From NCBI GenBank assembly GCA_035578175.1, contig JAQMRL010000003.1:106566969-106630968 (forward strand): 64,000 nucleotides of DNA, written 5' to 3'. This DNA comes from Catonia carolina. Taxonomy: Eukaryota > Arthropoda > Insecta > Hemiptera > Achilidae. The notes beneath the pieces were generated by a model that was not told where the DNA came from, made no database searches, and worked only from the letters and a program-made list of their open reading frames with translations. This document shows positions 22,592 through 34,114 of this stretch, piece after piece. The stretch's first letter is position 1, and every line of letters starts with the position of its first letter. Position numbers and translations under genes: made by a program.

Positions 22592-23235
22592 ATTTCTATG
22601 TATTCAAAGAAAGTTTCAATAAGATTTTTTGCGGTAGGATAATTTCTATGCCTAACAGATTTAATTCTTCATAAGAGACAGTTTTTATAGGTATTTCTGT
22701 ATTCTATATTTTTTGAAATTCAGAAATGAATAGAATGTATCACTTAGCTTCTGAGATAAAAATAAGTTTTACCATTATGATGCATGAGGAAGACGTATTC
22801 ATGCGGATGTTCATGCTTCAGCCAATTTCAAGAAAATAGTTTTTGAAGAAATACTATGTATTTTTCAATTTACCAGATGTTTCCAACTTTTAAAAATCGT
22901 TTCGTGTTGAATAAACTTAGTAAATTCGTGACAGAATGCAACAAGTATATTTTACTTGCATTTGAGTAGTACGTCAGTCAAAGAATCAACAGGTACTTGG
23001 TCGTTAAAAAGTCTTCAAGTACTTATCCGCTCCTCGTCTCTCTACGGTTGATCTCATTCAAGTACCTTTAAATATTTTATTTGCACTTTAAAAGCCGTTA
23101 TATCTCGATAAAAAGAGTTAATTTAACCCTTCTAAATAGAGATTGAAAAAGTTATCCCCTTACAAAATGGAAATCTTGTTTGGATATCCCCGTATTACTT
23201 TCGTTCAACTATGCTGTACAGCTGAGAAAAATATA
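22592..23235. other. No feature seen
   Basis: AT-rich spacer without a recognisable gene. Confidence 0.4.
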
Positions 23236-23237
23236 TA

Positions 23238-24481
23238 CCAAATATAAACGGTAATTTTTAAAATTATATTTATTGAATAATATTATACAAAAACTATGCC
23301 TTCAACATTTTTCAATATAGTCTCCTGAATTATCTACACACTTCTGCCACCGATTTGGAAGCTTGAATATTGCCTGTTCATAAAAAGATTGAGGGAGAGT
23401 TGTCAACCAATCGCGCACGTGCTTCTCGACATCTTCATTGCTTTCAAATCGATTCCTCCAAGTGATTCTTTCAGAGGCGCAAACAAAAAGTAGTCACAAG
23501 GGGACAAGTCTGGACTATAAGGAGGGTGTTCGAGAGTTTCCCAGCCCATTTCTTCCAATTTATCCCTTGTCAACAATGCGGTGTGAGGCCTTGCGTTGTC
23601 ATGGAGAAGGATGAAATCTCTAATGGGCACACCTCGTCTTTTGTTTTGGTAACTGGTTTTTGCCAACTGTAGCACCTGGCAGTAGTAAGCCGCATTCACT
23701 GTTCGTTGATCGTGAAGAAAATAAATGAGTAGAACTCCCCTTGAGTCAAAAAAAATTGTTGCAAGAACTTTTCCGGCTGAGAGACGAGTTTTGGCTTTCA
23801 CTGGGCAGCCTTCATCCTTCCTTCGACACTCCTTACTTGCCATTTTCGATTCGGGAGTGTAATGGTGGACCCACGTCTCATCACATGTGACGATGTGCCT
23901 CAAAAAATCTTCACCTTCTTCTTGAAATCGATGCAGAAGTCTCCCGGCGATCTCCGACCTGACCTGTTTTTGATTTCCGGACAGCAACCTCGGTGGTCTG
24001 TGATTGCAGACTGAACACTCCTGTAGCTGATACCAATTTCTGACGAGATTTCTTGAACAGTTAACCGGCGATCACCTTCAATAAGCTCTCGAACGGCACT
24101 AATGTTGTCATCTGTGAGACTTGACCTTGGGCGTCGACGGTGACTTTCATTTTCAACACGTTCTCGCCCACCCCTAAATTCTCTGGCCCACGTATACATT
24201 CGATTCTTAGACAGAGTAGTGTCCCCAAACTGTGCCCGCAAACGAGTAAAAATTTCCGAAGGCTTAACACGTTCATTTGCTAAAATTTTTATGACGATTC
24301 GTTGCGCAACAGATGGATGTACCTCTCGCTCGGTCATGGCTGTACTGACGGCAGAACGCAACAATGCTGCGAAGTAAGCTGTTCCCCCTACTCCTATTAA
24401 ACAAAACAACAACTGCTCACCGCCACATCTGGTCCGAACATGTTTGGTACAGTCAACAGCAAAATTACCGTTTATATTTGA
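23238..24481 (-). mobile_element. mariner element with 20-bp perfect terminal inverted repeats
   Basis: CAAATATAAACGGTAATTTT at 23,239-23,258 is repeated exactly in inverted form at 24,461-24,480. These terminal repeats bracket a mariner transposase reading on the minus strand. A TA dinucleotide precedes the left end; the right border TA has decayed. The length of about 1.24 kb is normal for mariner. Confidence 0.9.
23302..24337 (-). pseudogene. mariner (D,D34D) transposase, broken in two places
   Basis: The start is taken at the Met at 24,337 (MTEREVHPSVAQRIVIKILA); the longer open frame upstream runs into the terminal repeat and flank. The N-terminal helix-turn-helix region (to ISYRSVQSAITD) is followed at about 24,005 by an out-of-frame deletion that removes roughly 15 residues. 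The next open frame (23,404-24,000) carries all three catalytic aspartates: TCDETWVHHY, LLHDNARPHTA and YSPDLSPCDYFLF, with 34 residues between the second and third, the mariner D,D34D signature. A second frameshift at about 23,455 precedes RFESNEDVEKHVRDWL, LPNRWQKCVDNSGDYIEKC and the stop at 23,302. Family knowledge: the enzyme cuts and pastes at TA sites in the nucleus. This copy cannot make a full protein. Confidence 0.9.
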
Positions 24482-24601
24482 TTCGCCTTCGTACAATCGC
24501 AATTCGATTACATCACAGTTAAAATATTTCAAGTTGTTTCTCACAATAATTATTCCGATAAAATTTTGCAAAACCTTGATATCCTTTCTTCCATATATTC
24601 A

Positions 24602-24989
24602 TTGTTGTTATTTAAGTCATCAGCTAAAAGGCTGGTTTGAACGTCTAGAGACTTCACTAGAAAAACGAGGAGTAAGTTGGTTTACCATTGCCTCCCTGAC
24701 TGAATGAAAAAGTATGCTAATCAGCATGCCAAGCCCTCTAAAAAGCATCTATTTTCGACCCTCAAATCACATCACATCATTCACCTCAGGGTCTGGCTGA
24801 ATAATGAAATTTATTACTCTCAGAGGAGAAAACTGAATAATGTATTTTACTCATCTACATCTTTTGTTCCTAAATGCTTCAGTCATATTCAGGCTGACCG
24901 TGTGATAAGAAAAAGAACTATCTTTTGTAGCCCTGGAACTAGCAGATTGAGTGCAAATAATTAAACACTCCACTTTCCTGTTATGGGCA
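24602..24989 (-). mobile_element. SINE-A copy 6 (reverse)
   Basis: It starts with the tail TTGTTGTTATTTAAGTCATC and CAGCTAAAAGGCTGGTTTG, contains the core in reverse (GGTTTACCATTGCCTCCCTGA), and ends CTTTCCTGTTATGGGCA. It lies about 120 bp outside the mariner end. No convincing TSD is visible. Confidence 0.9.
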
Positions 24990-25439
24990 AATATATAATG
25001 TTATTATACATAAATATACATACATTTATTAGAAAGTAATTTCGCCATCAAAATTTTTACTGCTTTAAATTATATCTTGAAGAAACTTAATTTGATTATG
25101 TAGGCTGTACTCTTTGCTCCTTTATTATACCTTATTATTAATTAAATTCTGTCAAAGAAATTTAATTTAGGAATTTTTGTCTGCTTATTTATAACAGTAA
25201 TTTTGGCTTAGTTTTATCGAATGATAAAGAAAATAACCCTAAAATATTTGGTTTGCCCATTCATTTGTGTAAGGCTTCGATTTGTCACAGAAACAGTGAG
25301 TCCACTATAGTATGCATTAATTTCATGTATTAGTACTTAATGAATTAAATATTCTTTCATTAACCTTTTAAGTTCTTGTTCCTTGGTACTCACTTTTCGT
25401 TTTTACCAATAATCATACTATCATAAATACTTACCATTG
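24990..25439. other. No feature seen
   Basis: AT-rich spacer. Confidence 0.4.
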
Positions 25440-25660
25440 AATCATTGTGTCTCATTACGTGGTCGATAAATTTCGCATTCCTTTCTTTAATTTTATCATG
25501 AGTTTTCTTTTGGATCCTATTCCCAATAACGCTTCATTGTTGTCTTTTTCGTGATCCAGTTGATGCGCATTCACTTCCACAGCCACATCACCGTCGCTCT
25601 TTATTTTATCCTGCTTTCTGTACACCCATGTTTCAATTCTATGTAGTAAAACTCTCCAAA
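25440..25660 (-). pseudogene. Decayed LINE C-terminal fragment
   Basis: The minus strand reads VLLHRIETWVYRKQDKI (25,660 to about 25,610) and later, in another frame, THDKIKERNAKFIDHVMRHN. This resembles the 'LLYG.ETW.L.K.D' block and the 'RN..FIGHVMRH' block of LINE C-termini. The linking sequence is out of frame, so it is an old remnant. Confidence 0.5.
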
Positions 25661-25772
25661 AAAAACCCGGGATAAAGATAGAAATAATTTTCTGTCATTC
25701 CTGGATTACATAAATGAGGATTTTGTAAAATCTAGGTAAGAAAGTTTAGATTAAGTATGCTTTTGAATGTTT

Positions 25773-25930
25773 TTTATCATCAGTCTCTCGACTGGTTTGA
25801 TGCAGTTCTCCAAGCTGTTCTATCTTGCGCAAGTCTTTTCATATCTACATACTTGTAACATTCTACATCTTTTGTAATTTTCTTCATATATTCTAACTTT
25901 TGCCTCCCCCTACAATTCACTCGCTCTATT
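25773..25930 (-). pseudogene. LINE 3' end fragment, same family as 26.8-27.1 kb
   Basis: The DNA closely matches the 3' end of the LINE at 26,757-27,141 (CAGTCTCTCGACTGGTTTGA, TGCAGTTCTCCAAGCTGTTC, TTGCCTCCCCCTACAATTCA). On the minus strand it encodes the last 45 or so residues of that protein. It is truncated at about 25,930 and lacks a poly(A) tail. AT-rich DNA without features follows to 26,756. Confidence 0.75.
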
Positions 25931-26756
25931 TAAAAAGATTTAAAAAGCACACTTCAAAAGAGAAAGTGTGCCATTTTGATCACGTATAAAGTAGTAACAA
26001 GTATGAGCTTCTGCAACTTATTCTCGAAGAAAAAATTGAAAATAGATGTAGAACTGGATAAAGGAGATTGTCATGGTTAAGAATTATCAGAGACTGGACA
26101 AATTTGAGTACTCAAAGAGCGTTTTCATGACAAAAAGTAATTTACTAAACTTGTAAAAAAAACTTCAATGATGACATTGTACTCTTAAAAAAAATTAAAA
26201 CAACATCGAAAATTTACTGAAAAATACAGCATTACGTAAATTTAAAAAATGACCTATAAACCTAAAAAAATAAATGATATCTAATTTTTTGTTAAATGTA
26301 TTGGCTTTTGGGCAATAAACATCTCCTGTTACAATCAAAAAACATTCGTATAAACCAATTTGAAGACTCATTTGAACATGTGGAATACAACTTTGGAGTA
26401 GCCTACTTCTGAAAATTTTAAAATCAAAATAATATAATTCCAGTCAAAACTACGAGAAACTTGTTGAACATGCTCTGATACATAAGTGACAAATTATCTT
26501 TGTCTTATCTTGTAGTCTAAAGTTGAGTCATACTTGTCATATCTTTGTCATGTAATCTTAACTTAAAGGCTCTTAAACAAGAAAATACCAGTTCTTGTAT
26601 GAAATATATGAATACGAACATTAAAATTAACTAGCAGTGAATTTATCAGACAATAATTTAACATAAAATCAAGTTTTAAACGATTGAAATTTTTGAAGTT
26701 ATCTTATAAATACTGTAATTAAATATTTCGTAATATCGTTTTGCATTTTAATTATT

Positions 26757-27141
26757 TTTTTTTTTTTTTTTTTTTGTAGTCAGTCTCTCGACTGGTTTGA
26801 TGCAGTTCTCCAAGCTGCTCTATCTTGCGCAAGTCGTTTCATATCTACATACTTGTAACACCCTACATCATTTGTAATTTGCTTCATATATTCTAATCTT
26901 TGCCTCCCCCTACAATTATTTACTCCCTCAATATTACCCTCCATTATTAATAGCCCAATACCTGGATGTCTTACGATATGCCCCACTTGCCTACCCCTTC
27001 TTCTGGTAAGATACTTCCATATACTTCTTTTTTCATCCACTCGCATAAGAACCTCTAAATTACTTATTTTGTCCACCCATCTAATCTTTAACATTTTCCT
27101 ATAACGCCGCATTTCAAAAGCTTCTATCCTTTTGAATGATT
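26757..27141 (-). pseudogene. 5'-truncated LINE C-terminus with poly(A) tail
   Basis: The minus-strand frame from 27,141 to the stop at 26,780 is fully open: FKRIEAFEMRRYRKMLKIRW, VDKISNLEVLMRVDEKRSIW, RRRGRQVGHIVRHPGIGLLI, EGVNNCRGRQRLEYMKQITN and LAQDRAAWRTASNQSRD. This is the C-terminus of the insect LINE type with 'EAFEMW.YRRMLKISW', 'GH..RH', 'GRGRQR..Y..QI' and 'DRAAWR'. A T-run of about 19 at 26,757-26,775 is the poly(A) tail. The absence of stops suggests a fairly young, strongly truncated copy. No TSD was found. Confidence 0.85.
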
Positions 27142-28011
27142 ATATAAGCAATTAATAAAAATAGTACAAGTAGAAAAGTCACACATCTGGCCTTAAGTAA
27201 TTCTATAAATGTACGGAATAACAATAAATAAGGGTATTATTGTTTTACTGATTTCCAGATGGCTACTCATTCTTGTCTTTGTCCTCAAAGTCAAGTCAAG
27301 GTTATCAGGCCTATCCAATTTCAAAATGCAGAGGATGTGGAACTGCCGGCTACTTTTACAAAAAGTGAAAAAATTAAATAACGTTCACTAAAAACTCGTT
27401 TCTCAACTTTATCTAATGTTTTTTTTATTTGAGGATTTTGTTAATGTATTTAATATTTATGACGTTTATCTCTTGGCCGTGTCTTCGTCTGTTTTTTTTT
27501 TGCATTTTTAAACTAAATTTTCTTAGAATGGTTATCTGCTTAGGCTATAAAGGCAAACTCTTGTCAAAATGCTGTTATCTGCATTTCAACTGGTGTAAAA
27601 AAAGTGTATTTGCCTAAGGTGTGTAAAGAAAAACTTTTTTTATATCAAAAACTACCTCAGTTTGGTAAAAATATTATGAAATAGATTTCCATCTACTCGA
27701 TTCTTCAAAAAAATTATGGATATCTGCATTAATAGATTCATATTTCTGCTAGCTGGTAAAAAAAATGTGATGCTGTCAAAAAAATATTCTTTTCACAATA
27801 ATACATTAGTATGGTAATTTCGCTTTTATGTTAATATAATAGGAAAGCTGATTTTTATTAGCCATAAAATTTTTGACAAAAAAGTAATAATATATTGTGT
27901 GAAAACCGATCAAGTATGATCTTCTATATCTCTGATGGTAAAATAATTAAATTTTAATTTACAACAGTAGGAGATACAGCTGTAACATACTAGAAAGAGT
28001 TTATATTAGGC
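27142..28011. other. No feature seen
   Basis: AT-rich sequence. The short open frames here (27,209-27,391 and 27,429-27,617) have no recognisable motif. Confidence 0.4.
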
Positions 28012-28100
28012 TGCATCTATGACCCGGTGGTTAGAGCGCTAGACTGCATTACACAATTGAAAATGGAACGTCCCGGTTTCGATTTCCGTTTATGGTCTTG
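28012..28100 (+). mobile_element. tRNA-like SINE head
   Basis: It reads ATGACCCGGTGGTTAGAGCG (A-box-like) followed 45 bp later by CCCGGTTTCGATTTCC (B-box-like). The spacing is longer than in a canonical tRNA and the stems do not pair, so I treat it as the head of a decayed SINE. No feature is seen from 28,101 to 28,880. Confidence 0.4.
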
Positions 28101-28884
28101 AATTATTCTTTTTGAACCCAATTTTTCCAAAATTGAAATCCTCCAAATTTATCCATGTTTCCAAGTTTTTTCGATTGCTGTGCCCAGTTTAAGACTCTTC
28201 ATGTCATCTCCCCATTGTAGCCAATCAGTGATAGTCAACGTTTCCTTTCCTTAACCATGGTCTTCAGTTTTTAATAACATTATTCCATTTACGGTCCTAT
28301 GGGTTACGTTATAGCCTGACTATTTCCATTTTAGTTGAGCTATTTTTTACACCACGTTTTTACTTTGGTAATGTTTCTTATATAATCGTCCGGCTTTCCA
28401 TGTTGTAGTGTTACCCCTGCCATAGAGCGTTTTATGATCCGTAGTCATAATTTGACAATATTCCGCGTAGTAAACATCCATTTGGGAGCACGTGGATCAA
28501 ATACCTTGGTCTCTAAGTACTGTAAAATATTCTTGTTTCTTAGAATAATATTTACTCTCCTAAATGCTTCCCAACTCAATTGTTTTCTTCTATCGATTTC
28601 TGCCTTTTACTTACTTTTATCTAACGAGTTGTCCTAAAAATTTAATTACCCCATTCTAGTATTTTTTAGTAAGGTGATACACAGATATTTCTTCCATATT
28701 TTTTGTTTTTCTTAATATGTTTGTTTTTCGTTTTTCTTAGGTATTATTAGATTTTATTAGGCTATTTATTATTATACATTTATTATTTATGTGGTTCCTA
28801 AACCTCTTCGTTTGTAGAATAGGTTATTTTAATACAAAATAATTTGGAATTATGTGGTAGTTCAAGTTATAAAACTTTTTTAGC

Positions 28885-29052
28885 GATTACTATTAGTTAC
28901 GGTATATAATCAGTGTGCTTTTTAACATTTAATAATTCTAGAAACCCTAACAAAATAATTCTAACCCAAAAACAAAACAAAATGTTCTAGAATTATTACA
29001 TGTTAAAAACACGCCGATTCTGTACTGGAACCATTAGTTGCCGATAACGACA
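28885..29052. repeat. Hairpin-forming inverted repeat
   Basis: TTTTTAACATTTAATAATTC followed by TAGAA at about 28,918-28,943 returns inverted at about 28,986-29,010. Weaker similarity continues outward for another ~40 bp on each side, giving arms of roughly 70 bp around a ~45-bp centre. It has no coding capacity. Confidence 0.55.
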
Positions 29053-30300
29053 AAAGCAGTTAAAGCTTAGAATAAACTAGAAAAAGAAAATTATATAAAA
29101 TTTGATCTAATAGTTAAAATAAAAATTTCATTCGCATATGAAGAGCACCTTGATAATGAGCACGGATTCCCTGATTTTATGAACATTGTGTTACGTAACA
29201 CTTTTACTGACATACCTATATAAAAAGAAAAAACATTAGATAAATTGAAAAAGAATTGTAATATTTGATTAAGTCTTCTTCTTTAAAACAATAAAAATAA
29301 TTTTTTGATAATAAATTGTTGAAGTCGGGTGGCAGTTCAGATTACAAATTTTTTTTATTTCTTTGTAACAATTTTGTGGCAAATTTATTAATACTTAATA
29401 TTCATATGAATAACAATTTTATTCTCTTTAAAATTAAATAATTTTTATTCGTTTAGAGAAGGAGCTTTTGGTAGGTACAAGGTTGGGACCGGGTTATTGA
29501 GGATTATTGAACGTTCAGTTTAGTTGGATTTATAGTACTGAAATTCTACCTAAAAGTAATATAGCTTAAACGATTAAATACATGGATTGTAATATGACAT
29601 TCATAAAATCCCAGTGCATTTACCCTTACTTTCAAATTTCAGTTTTTATAACAATAATCGCAATGTGTACAATGTCGTGCTTCATCTTTCTTCAGTAAGT
29701 GTTTGTGTGTAAGTGTAGTAATCGTGTAAGTAGTAGGCTACTTGATGCCTTCGAAGCTCCGTGTGATCAGAAATATGTTTTCTGATGTTGTGAAGTTTTG
29801 TTGGAAGATGCTGAGACCATATTTGGTTCCAGTGGTGTTTGTTTTGGTTATTTAGGTGTCCTAATATTTTTATGAGACAAGAGATGTTTTTCTGTCAGTG
29901 GGATCTTTAACGCCTCTTTGGCGACTGTGTCCTCTGTCTCATTTTTCGTGCAAAACGCCACTTTCAAACACATCATTACAGACTCCCAAATTACGCATTC
30001 CACACGAACAATATTTAAAATTAACAAAATTTAGTTTTTTTTTGGTAACAATAATGACTAAATTTGATAGACAAAGTAGCGGTTCAAAACACAATTAATT
30101 TTTTCAAAATAAACTTTCACAAAATTTCAGAAATGATATAATTGTAAAATCATATCTGTTCTTTTTCATTGTGTCATTCTATTTGTTTATTTTTATGTTG
30201 TCTAAATTTTCATTGAACATAACTAATTTTTCATTCTGTTTTTATTGATGACCTTATTGTATGTTATATATTTTGTGTCTTCTTTGAAAATTTTGTACTG
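29053..30300. other. No recognised gene
   Basis: AT-rich sequence with no motif that I recognise. A slightly less AT-rich patch at 29,690-29,960 has an open frame (29,898-30,098) without family features. Confidence 0.35.
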
Positions 30301-30390
30301 CATGTATTTATATGTATTTATATGTATTTATATGTGGTCGCTAATGACCTTTAGTCTATGCGACATTAAATACATAAATAAATAAATATT
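30301..30390 (+). repeat. 10-bp tandem repeat followed by a SINE-B-type tail
   Basis: TGTATTTATA is repeated three times at 30,304-30,334. It is followed by GGTCGCTAATGACC, ATGCGACATTAAATACATAA and a (TAAA)n run. The same tail module ends the SINE-B copies at 18.6, 21.8, 40.0 and 50.5 kb. This may be the end of a truncated SINE-B or of its partner LINE. Confidence 0.6.
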
Positions 30391-31205
30391 GATTTGTATA
30401 AACACATTCTCAGTAGCGATTATACTAAATGCTTTTGAGTTAATTTCCATGTGTATTATATATAGTAAACTACAAAAACAAAAGTTGATTTTTACTTCTA
30501 AATTCCTTTGATCCTCTGTGGTCAAATTTCACCCTAACCGTAATTGCTTATGAAGCGTATCTATACACTATAATAACAAACAGCACAAGTAACAAAATCT
30601 CTATACTGTTATAACTATAACTAGTTGATAATCGTTAGCATGACAACGTGTATTAAATAACAAAGCATAGGTGTAACCGAAATTATCGTGTACCATTACA
30701 TGTTTGACATTTTAACTAACGTTTTATCCGCTGTAATTATTTAAGGATTAATATATCCTTTGAGTTTACTAAATTCCTTTATTAACGTAAATTATTTACT
30801 CAGTATCAGTAATTCAAAGGACAGGAAAGTTTTCTGTTAAAAATATTTTTACTGTATTAATTTTAAAGGTCGAATAAAATATTGTGATTTTTTTACATAT
30901 AGGCCTACAATTTCAGTTGAAAACCTTTTTTAGTTCCTTTAATACCAGCTTGTACATCATCACAGCAATCCAGATCCTGTTAACCGGTATTTCTGAATAG
31001 AGCTTTTAAAGTGCAGTTAAATTACTCCGTCAGGTTTTTAAATCAGCATTTTTTTCTTCCTTCTGATTTTCATTTTAATTATTAACTTAAGCAGCAGATT
31101 TTTATTGTTTCTCATAAAATACCCTAAGTATTCAATTTCTTTTTTTATAGTAAAGATTTTTTCCTGAGTTTATTCATTCTATGATAACTTTACATAAATC
31201 TATAT
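30391..31205. other. No feature seen
   Basis: AT-rich spacer upstream of the LINE insertion site. Confidence 0.4.
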
Positions 31206-31229
31206 CGATCAAAGTCGTCGTCGTCGTCT

Positions 31230-32666
31230 TCATGGATTAGGCTGTGCGTTAGCCTGTTCCGGCATCCATCTCTTCCTCGGTCTACCAATACACCTTTTAC
31301 CTGTCGGATTATGGATCAATGCATTTAATGGAAGGCGATCTTGGGACATTCTTAACACATGCTCTGACCACTTTTCTTTGTATGTCCTTATAGTGTTCAA
31401 CAATGGTTGGGCACCGCATTCATTCCTTATTACTTCATTACGAATGCGATCCTCTCTTGTGCAGCCCTTAACTTGCCTTAGAAATCGCATTTCCGCTGAC
31501 TGAATTCTCGATTCCTGTTTTCTCGTCAGCACCCATGCCTCACTTCCATAAGCCAAAGTTGGGATCGCCATAACTTTATAAAACTTTAGCAATGTGTTTT
31601 TCCTGGCTCTACTCTTGAGAGATCGACTTATTGCACCACATACCATGTTGAACTTAGTTACTTTTTGATGCACATCATGGTCATAATCATACGTAACATC
31701 GCATCCCAAGTATTTAAAATTAGCTACTTGCTCCAAACTCTTGCTTCCAATCACTATTTTAGACCTTGTAGGCCATTTTCCATGGAAAGCCATAATTTTT
31801 GATTTGCCTGCAGAAATTTTCATATTAAAATGTTTGCCAATTATGAAGAGCTTACGCACTGCCATTTGCAGCTTGTCCTCGGATTCCTGTATAATCACAG
31901 TGTCGTCAGCAAATAATAAATAGTTCATAAAAGTATTGCGGGTAAGAGCGATACCCTTGTCTACTTCATGCTGCCACATAGACATAAGTTCGTTGACATA
32001 TATATTAAATAAAGCAGGTGAAATTGGACAACCTTGTTTGATTCCTTTATTTGTAGCTATTTCATCTGTCAATTTTCCGGCCCCCACTGCTATTTTTATT
32101 GTTGTGTTCCCATATAAAGTTTTTATACTGTCTATCAAATGCAAGGGACATCCATTTCTCAACATTATGCTCCAAAGTAGCTCTCTATTGACATTATCAA
32201 ATGCCTTCTCCCAGTCTACAAAGGCCATGTGTGTTTCACTATTATACTCTCTGCGTTTTTCTATTATCATTTTTAAAGTGAACACCGCATCAATACAGGA
32301 TCTCCCTCTTCTGAAACCCATCTGGTTCTCCTGTAAAAGAGACTCTGTTATTGCCTGTAATCTTCTAGAGAGGATGAAAGCATATAATTTGTATGTTGTA
32401 TCCAGAAGACTTATTCCTCTGTAGTTTCCTGGGTTTGATCGATCTCCTTTTTTGAAAATAGAGACCAATTTTGACACCATCCATTCTTGTGGCACTGTAT
32501 GATTTTTCCAACAAATGTTAAATAAATGCAAGAGCCGTAAGTGCAGCACTAATCCTCCATATTTTAGAAGCTCCATATTCACTCCGTTGAGTCCTGCTGC
32601 TTTTCGATTTTTAGAGGCTTTAATTGCAGCTTGAAGCTCCATCATAGTGAGCTGGTCTACTTGACA
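31230..32666 (-). CDS. RTE-like LINE reverse transcriptase domain
   Basis: The frame is open from about 32,666 (DQLTMMELQAAIKASKNRKA) to the stop at 31,230; no natural start is needed because it is the 3' part of a polyprotein. All reverse transcriptase blocks are present in order: LVSIFKKGDRSNPGNYRGIS, QMGFRRGRSCIDAVF, motif A FVDWEKAFDNV, motif B GIKQGCPISPALFNIY, motif C LLFADDTVI with both catalytic Asp, motif D KISAGKSKIMAFHG, and motif E FKYLGCDV. The C-terminal region follows: LAYGSEAW, SAEMRFLRQVKGCTREDRIR, HVLRMSQDRLP and GRPRKRWMPEQ. By family knowledge it copies the element RNA at the nicked target in the nucleus. It is separated from the upstream linker by a 1-bp frameshift at about 32,662. 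Confidence 0.93.
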   Translation of the reverse strand, partial: CQVDQLTMMELQAAIKASKNRKAAGLNGVNMELLKYGGLVLHLRLLHLFNICWKNHTVPQEWMVSKLVSIFKKGDRSNPGNYRGISLLDTTYKLYAFILSRRLQAITESLLQENQMGFRRGRSCIDAVFTLKMIIEKRREYNSETHMAFVDWEKAFDNVNRELLWSIMLRNGCPLHLIDSIKTLYGNTTIKIAVGAGKLTDEIATNKGIKQGCPISPALFNIYVNELMSMWQHEVDKGIALTRNTFMNYLLFADDTVIIQESEDKLQMAVRKLFIIGKHFNMKISAGKSKIMAFHGKWPTRSKIVIGSKSLEQVANFKYLGCDVTYDYDHDVHQKVTKFNMVCGAISRSLKSRARKNTLLKFYKVMAIPTLAYGSEAWVLTRKQESRIQSAEMRFLRQVKGCTREDRIRNEVIRNECGAQPLLNTIRTYKEKWSEHVLRMSQDRLPLNALIHNPTGKRCIGRPRKRWMPEQANAQPNP

Positions 32667-33013
32667 AGAGTGGCATTGTGTAGCATCTGTGTGTTCATCT
32701 CGGCTGCGGAATCATACCATAAATGTTTATAGTGTTCTATCCATTCCCGTTCACCTACACAGCTTATATTTGCAAGTTCTCTATTTTCTTTCTGCATCAT
32801 CTTCATAAACTTGTAGGCCAGTTCCTGTCTGCCATGGATATCTTCCTCAACAGTGGTTATATATCTTTCCCATGATTCCTGATGTGCCCTTCTTATAATT
32901 TGCTTTGCTAAATTTCTGGCTCTGTTATAAGATGTTTTATTCTCTTCATAAGGATCATTCAAATAGATTTTGTATAATCTCTGTTTTTCTTTCACAACTT
33001 TTTCTGTTTGCTC
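32657..33013 (-). CDS. RTE-like LINE linker between endonuclease and reverse transcriptase
   Basis: It is in the same frame as the endonuclease, after a single TAG at 33,014-33,016 (..KKGLRI, stop, NEQTEKVVKEKQRLYKIYLN). The rest of the segment, including YNRARNLAKQIIRRAHQESW and KFMKMMQKENRELANI, is typical of the linker preceding the RT fingers. The frame runs into a stop at 32,657, and the reverse transcriptase frame takes over through a one-base shift. Antisense open frames across this region are shadows. Confidence 0.85.
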   Translation of the reverse strand, partial: EQTEKVVKEKQRLYKIYLNDPYEENKTSYNRARNLAKQIIRRAHQESWERYITTVEEDIHGRQELAYKFMKMMQKENRELANISCVGEREWIEHYKHLWYDSAAEMNTQMLHNATLVK

Positions 33014-34114
33014 ATTCTATATTCTTAAGCCCTTCTTCCTATAATTTTTCTTTCTTGTACCAAGGGCCTCCATGGCACTTATTTTAATTACACTGGATAT
33101 ATTTTTCCACTCTATTTCAATATCATCCGAGGTAGGTACAATCACAAGCCTGTTCATAAGTCGCTGTTTATAGAGGTACTTTATACTTTCATCTCTCAGT
33201 AGTGATACTTTGAAATCCTTGTCCTCTGACCTCTGGCTTGTATAACTGTTGGGCTTCTTTTTCCATAGATAATGCAGTTCTATCTTCCCCACTAGCAAAA
33301 AGTGATCTGTGTACAGATCTATTCCTCTGAAAATTCGGACATCTCTTACATGAGCAGCCAATCTTTGATTTACAATGATGTAATCTATGATAGACCTGCA
33401 ACCTCTTGCGCTCCATGTGAATTTATGTATATCCTTTTTGCGGAAGAATGTGTTGGTAACTTTCAGCTGATTGTAAGAAACAAAATCTCTCAACCTTTCT
33501 CCATTTCTATTGAGTATATCTTCTCCAAAAGTTCCAATGCATTTGTGAACTGGATGGTTTCCAACTCTTCCATTCAGGTCCCCAAGCAGAAGCACATCAT
33601 CATTCACATTTACCTTGTTAACTACTGTCTGTAATGTTTTGTAAAAATCCTCCGATTCCTTATTCTTCCCAGCCTCATTTGACTCTTCTGGTGTATAAGC
33701 TGCTATGATTGTGAAGTTACCTCTCTCATGTCTTATTCTAACAGTCATTAAACGTGCATTGATAAATGAATAGTCTCTTATTTTTGACTCCCATGACTTA
33801 TCAATGAGAATAGCTACTCCTTTACTAGCTCTCTGGGTTCCTTCCACTCCATTGTACAGCATTACATAATCCTCTACATAACAACTTCCAGTTAGTTTCT
33901 TTTTTGTTTCAGTGACAACCGCCACTTTTATGCTATTCTCCTTCAGCAAGTGCGCCAGTTCAATCTCTTTATTCATTATACCTCTAACATTCCAAGTTGC
34001 AATTTTCACTGTGTCCGCTATCCAATTTCTATATTTCTTTGGGTTTCCATTTTTTGTTATCCATTTATTCCAGTCCTGATCCGAGGCTTTATTTAGACGC
34101 TTGTCAGTAATATA
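33014..34114 (-). CDS. RTE-like LINE apurinic-type endonuclease domain
   Basis: The frame is open from just after the TAA at 34,115 to the TAG at 33,014. The core begins at a GTG at 34,009 (VKIATWNVRGIMNKEIELAH), but the frame continues upstream without a stop (..ITDKRLNKASDQDWNKWITK..), so the true start is uncertain. Endonuclease/exonuclease/phosphatase motifs are intact: TWNVRG (Asn), VVTETKK (catalytic Glu), LLLGDLNGRVG (Asp and Asn), SIIDYIIVN (Asp) and LYTDHFLLVG (Asp-His pair, TDH for SDH). By family knowledge it nicks the genomic target to prime reverse transcription. Proteins annotated as 'craniofacial development protein 2-like' in animal genomes are often this RTE/BovB endonuclease. 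Confidence 0.92.

Noticed and set aside
24338..24571. N-terminal extension of the mariner open frame
   Set aside because: It reads through the 5' UTR, the terminal inverted repeat and flanking DNA. The Met at 24,337 fits the family start.
31936..32424. 162-codon open frame on the plus strand
   Set aside because: Antisense shadow of the LINE reverse transcriptase, whose motifs are complete on the minus strand.
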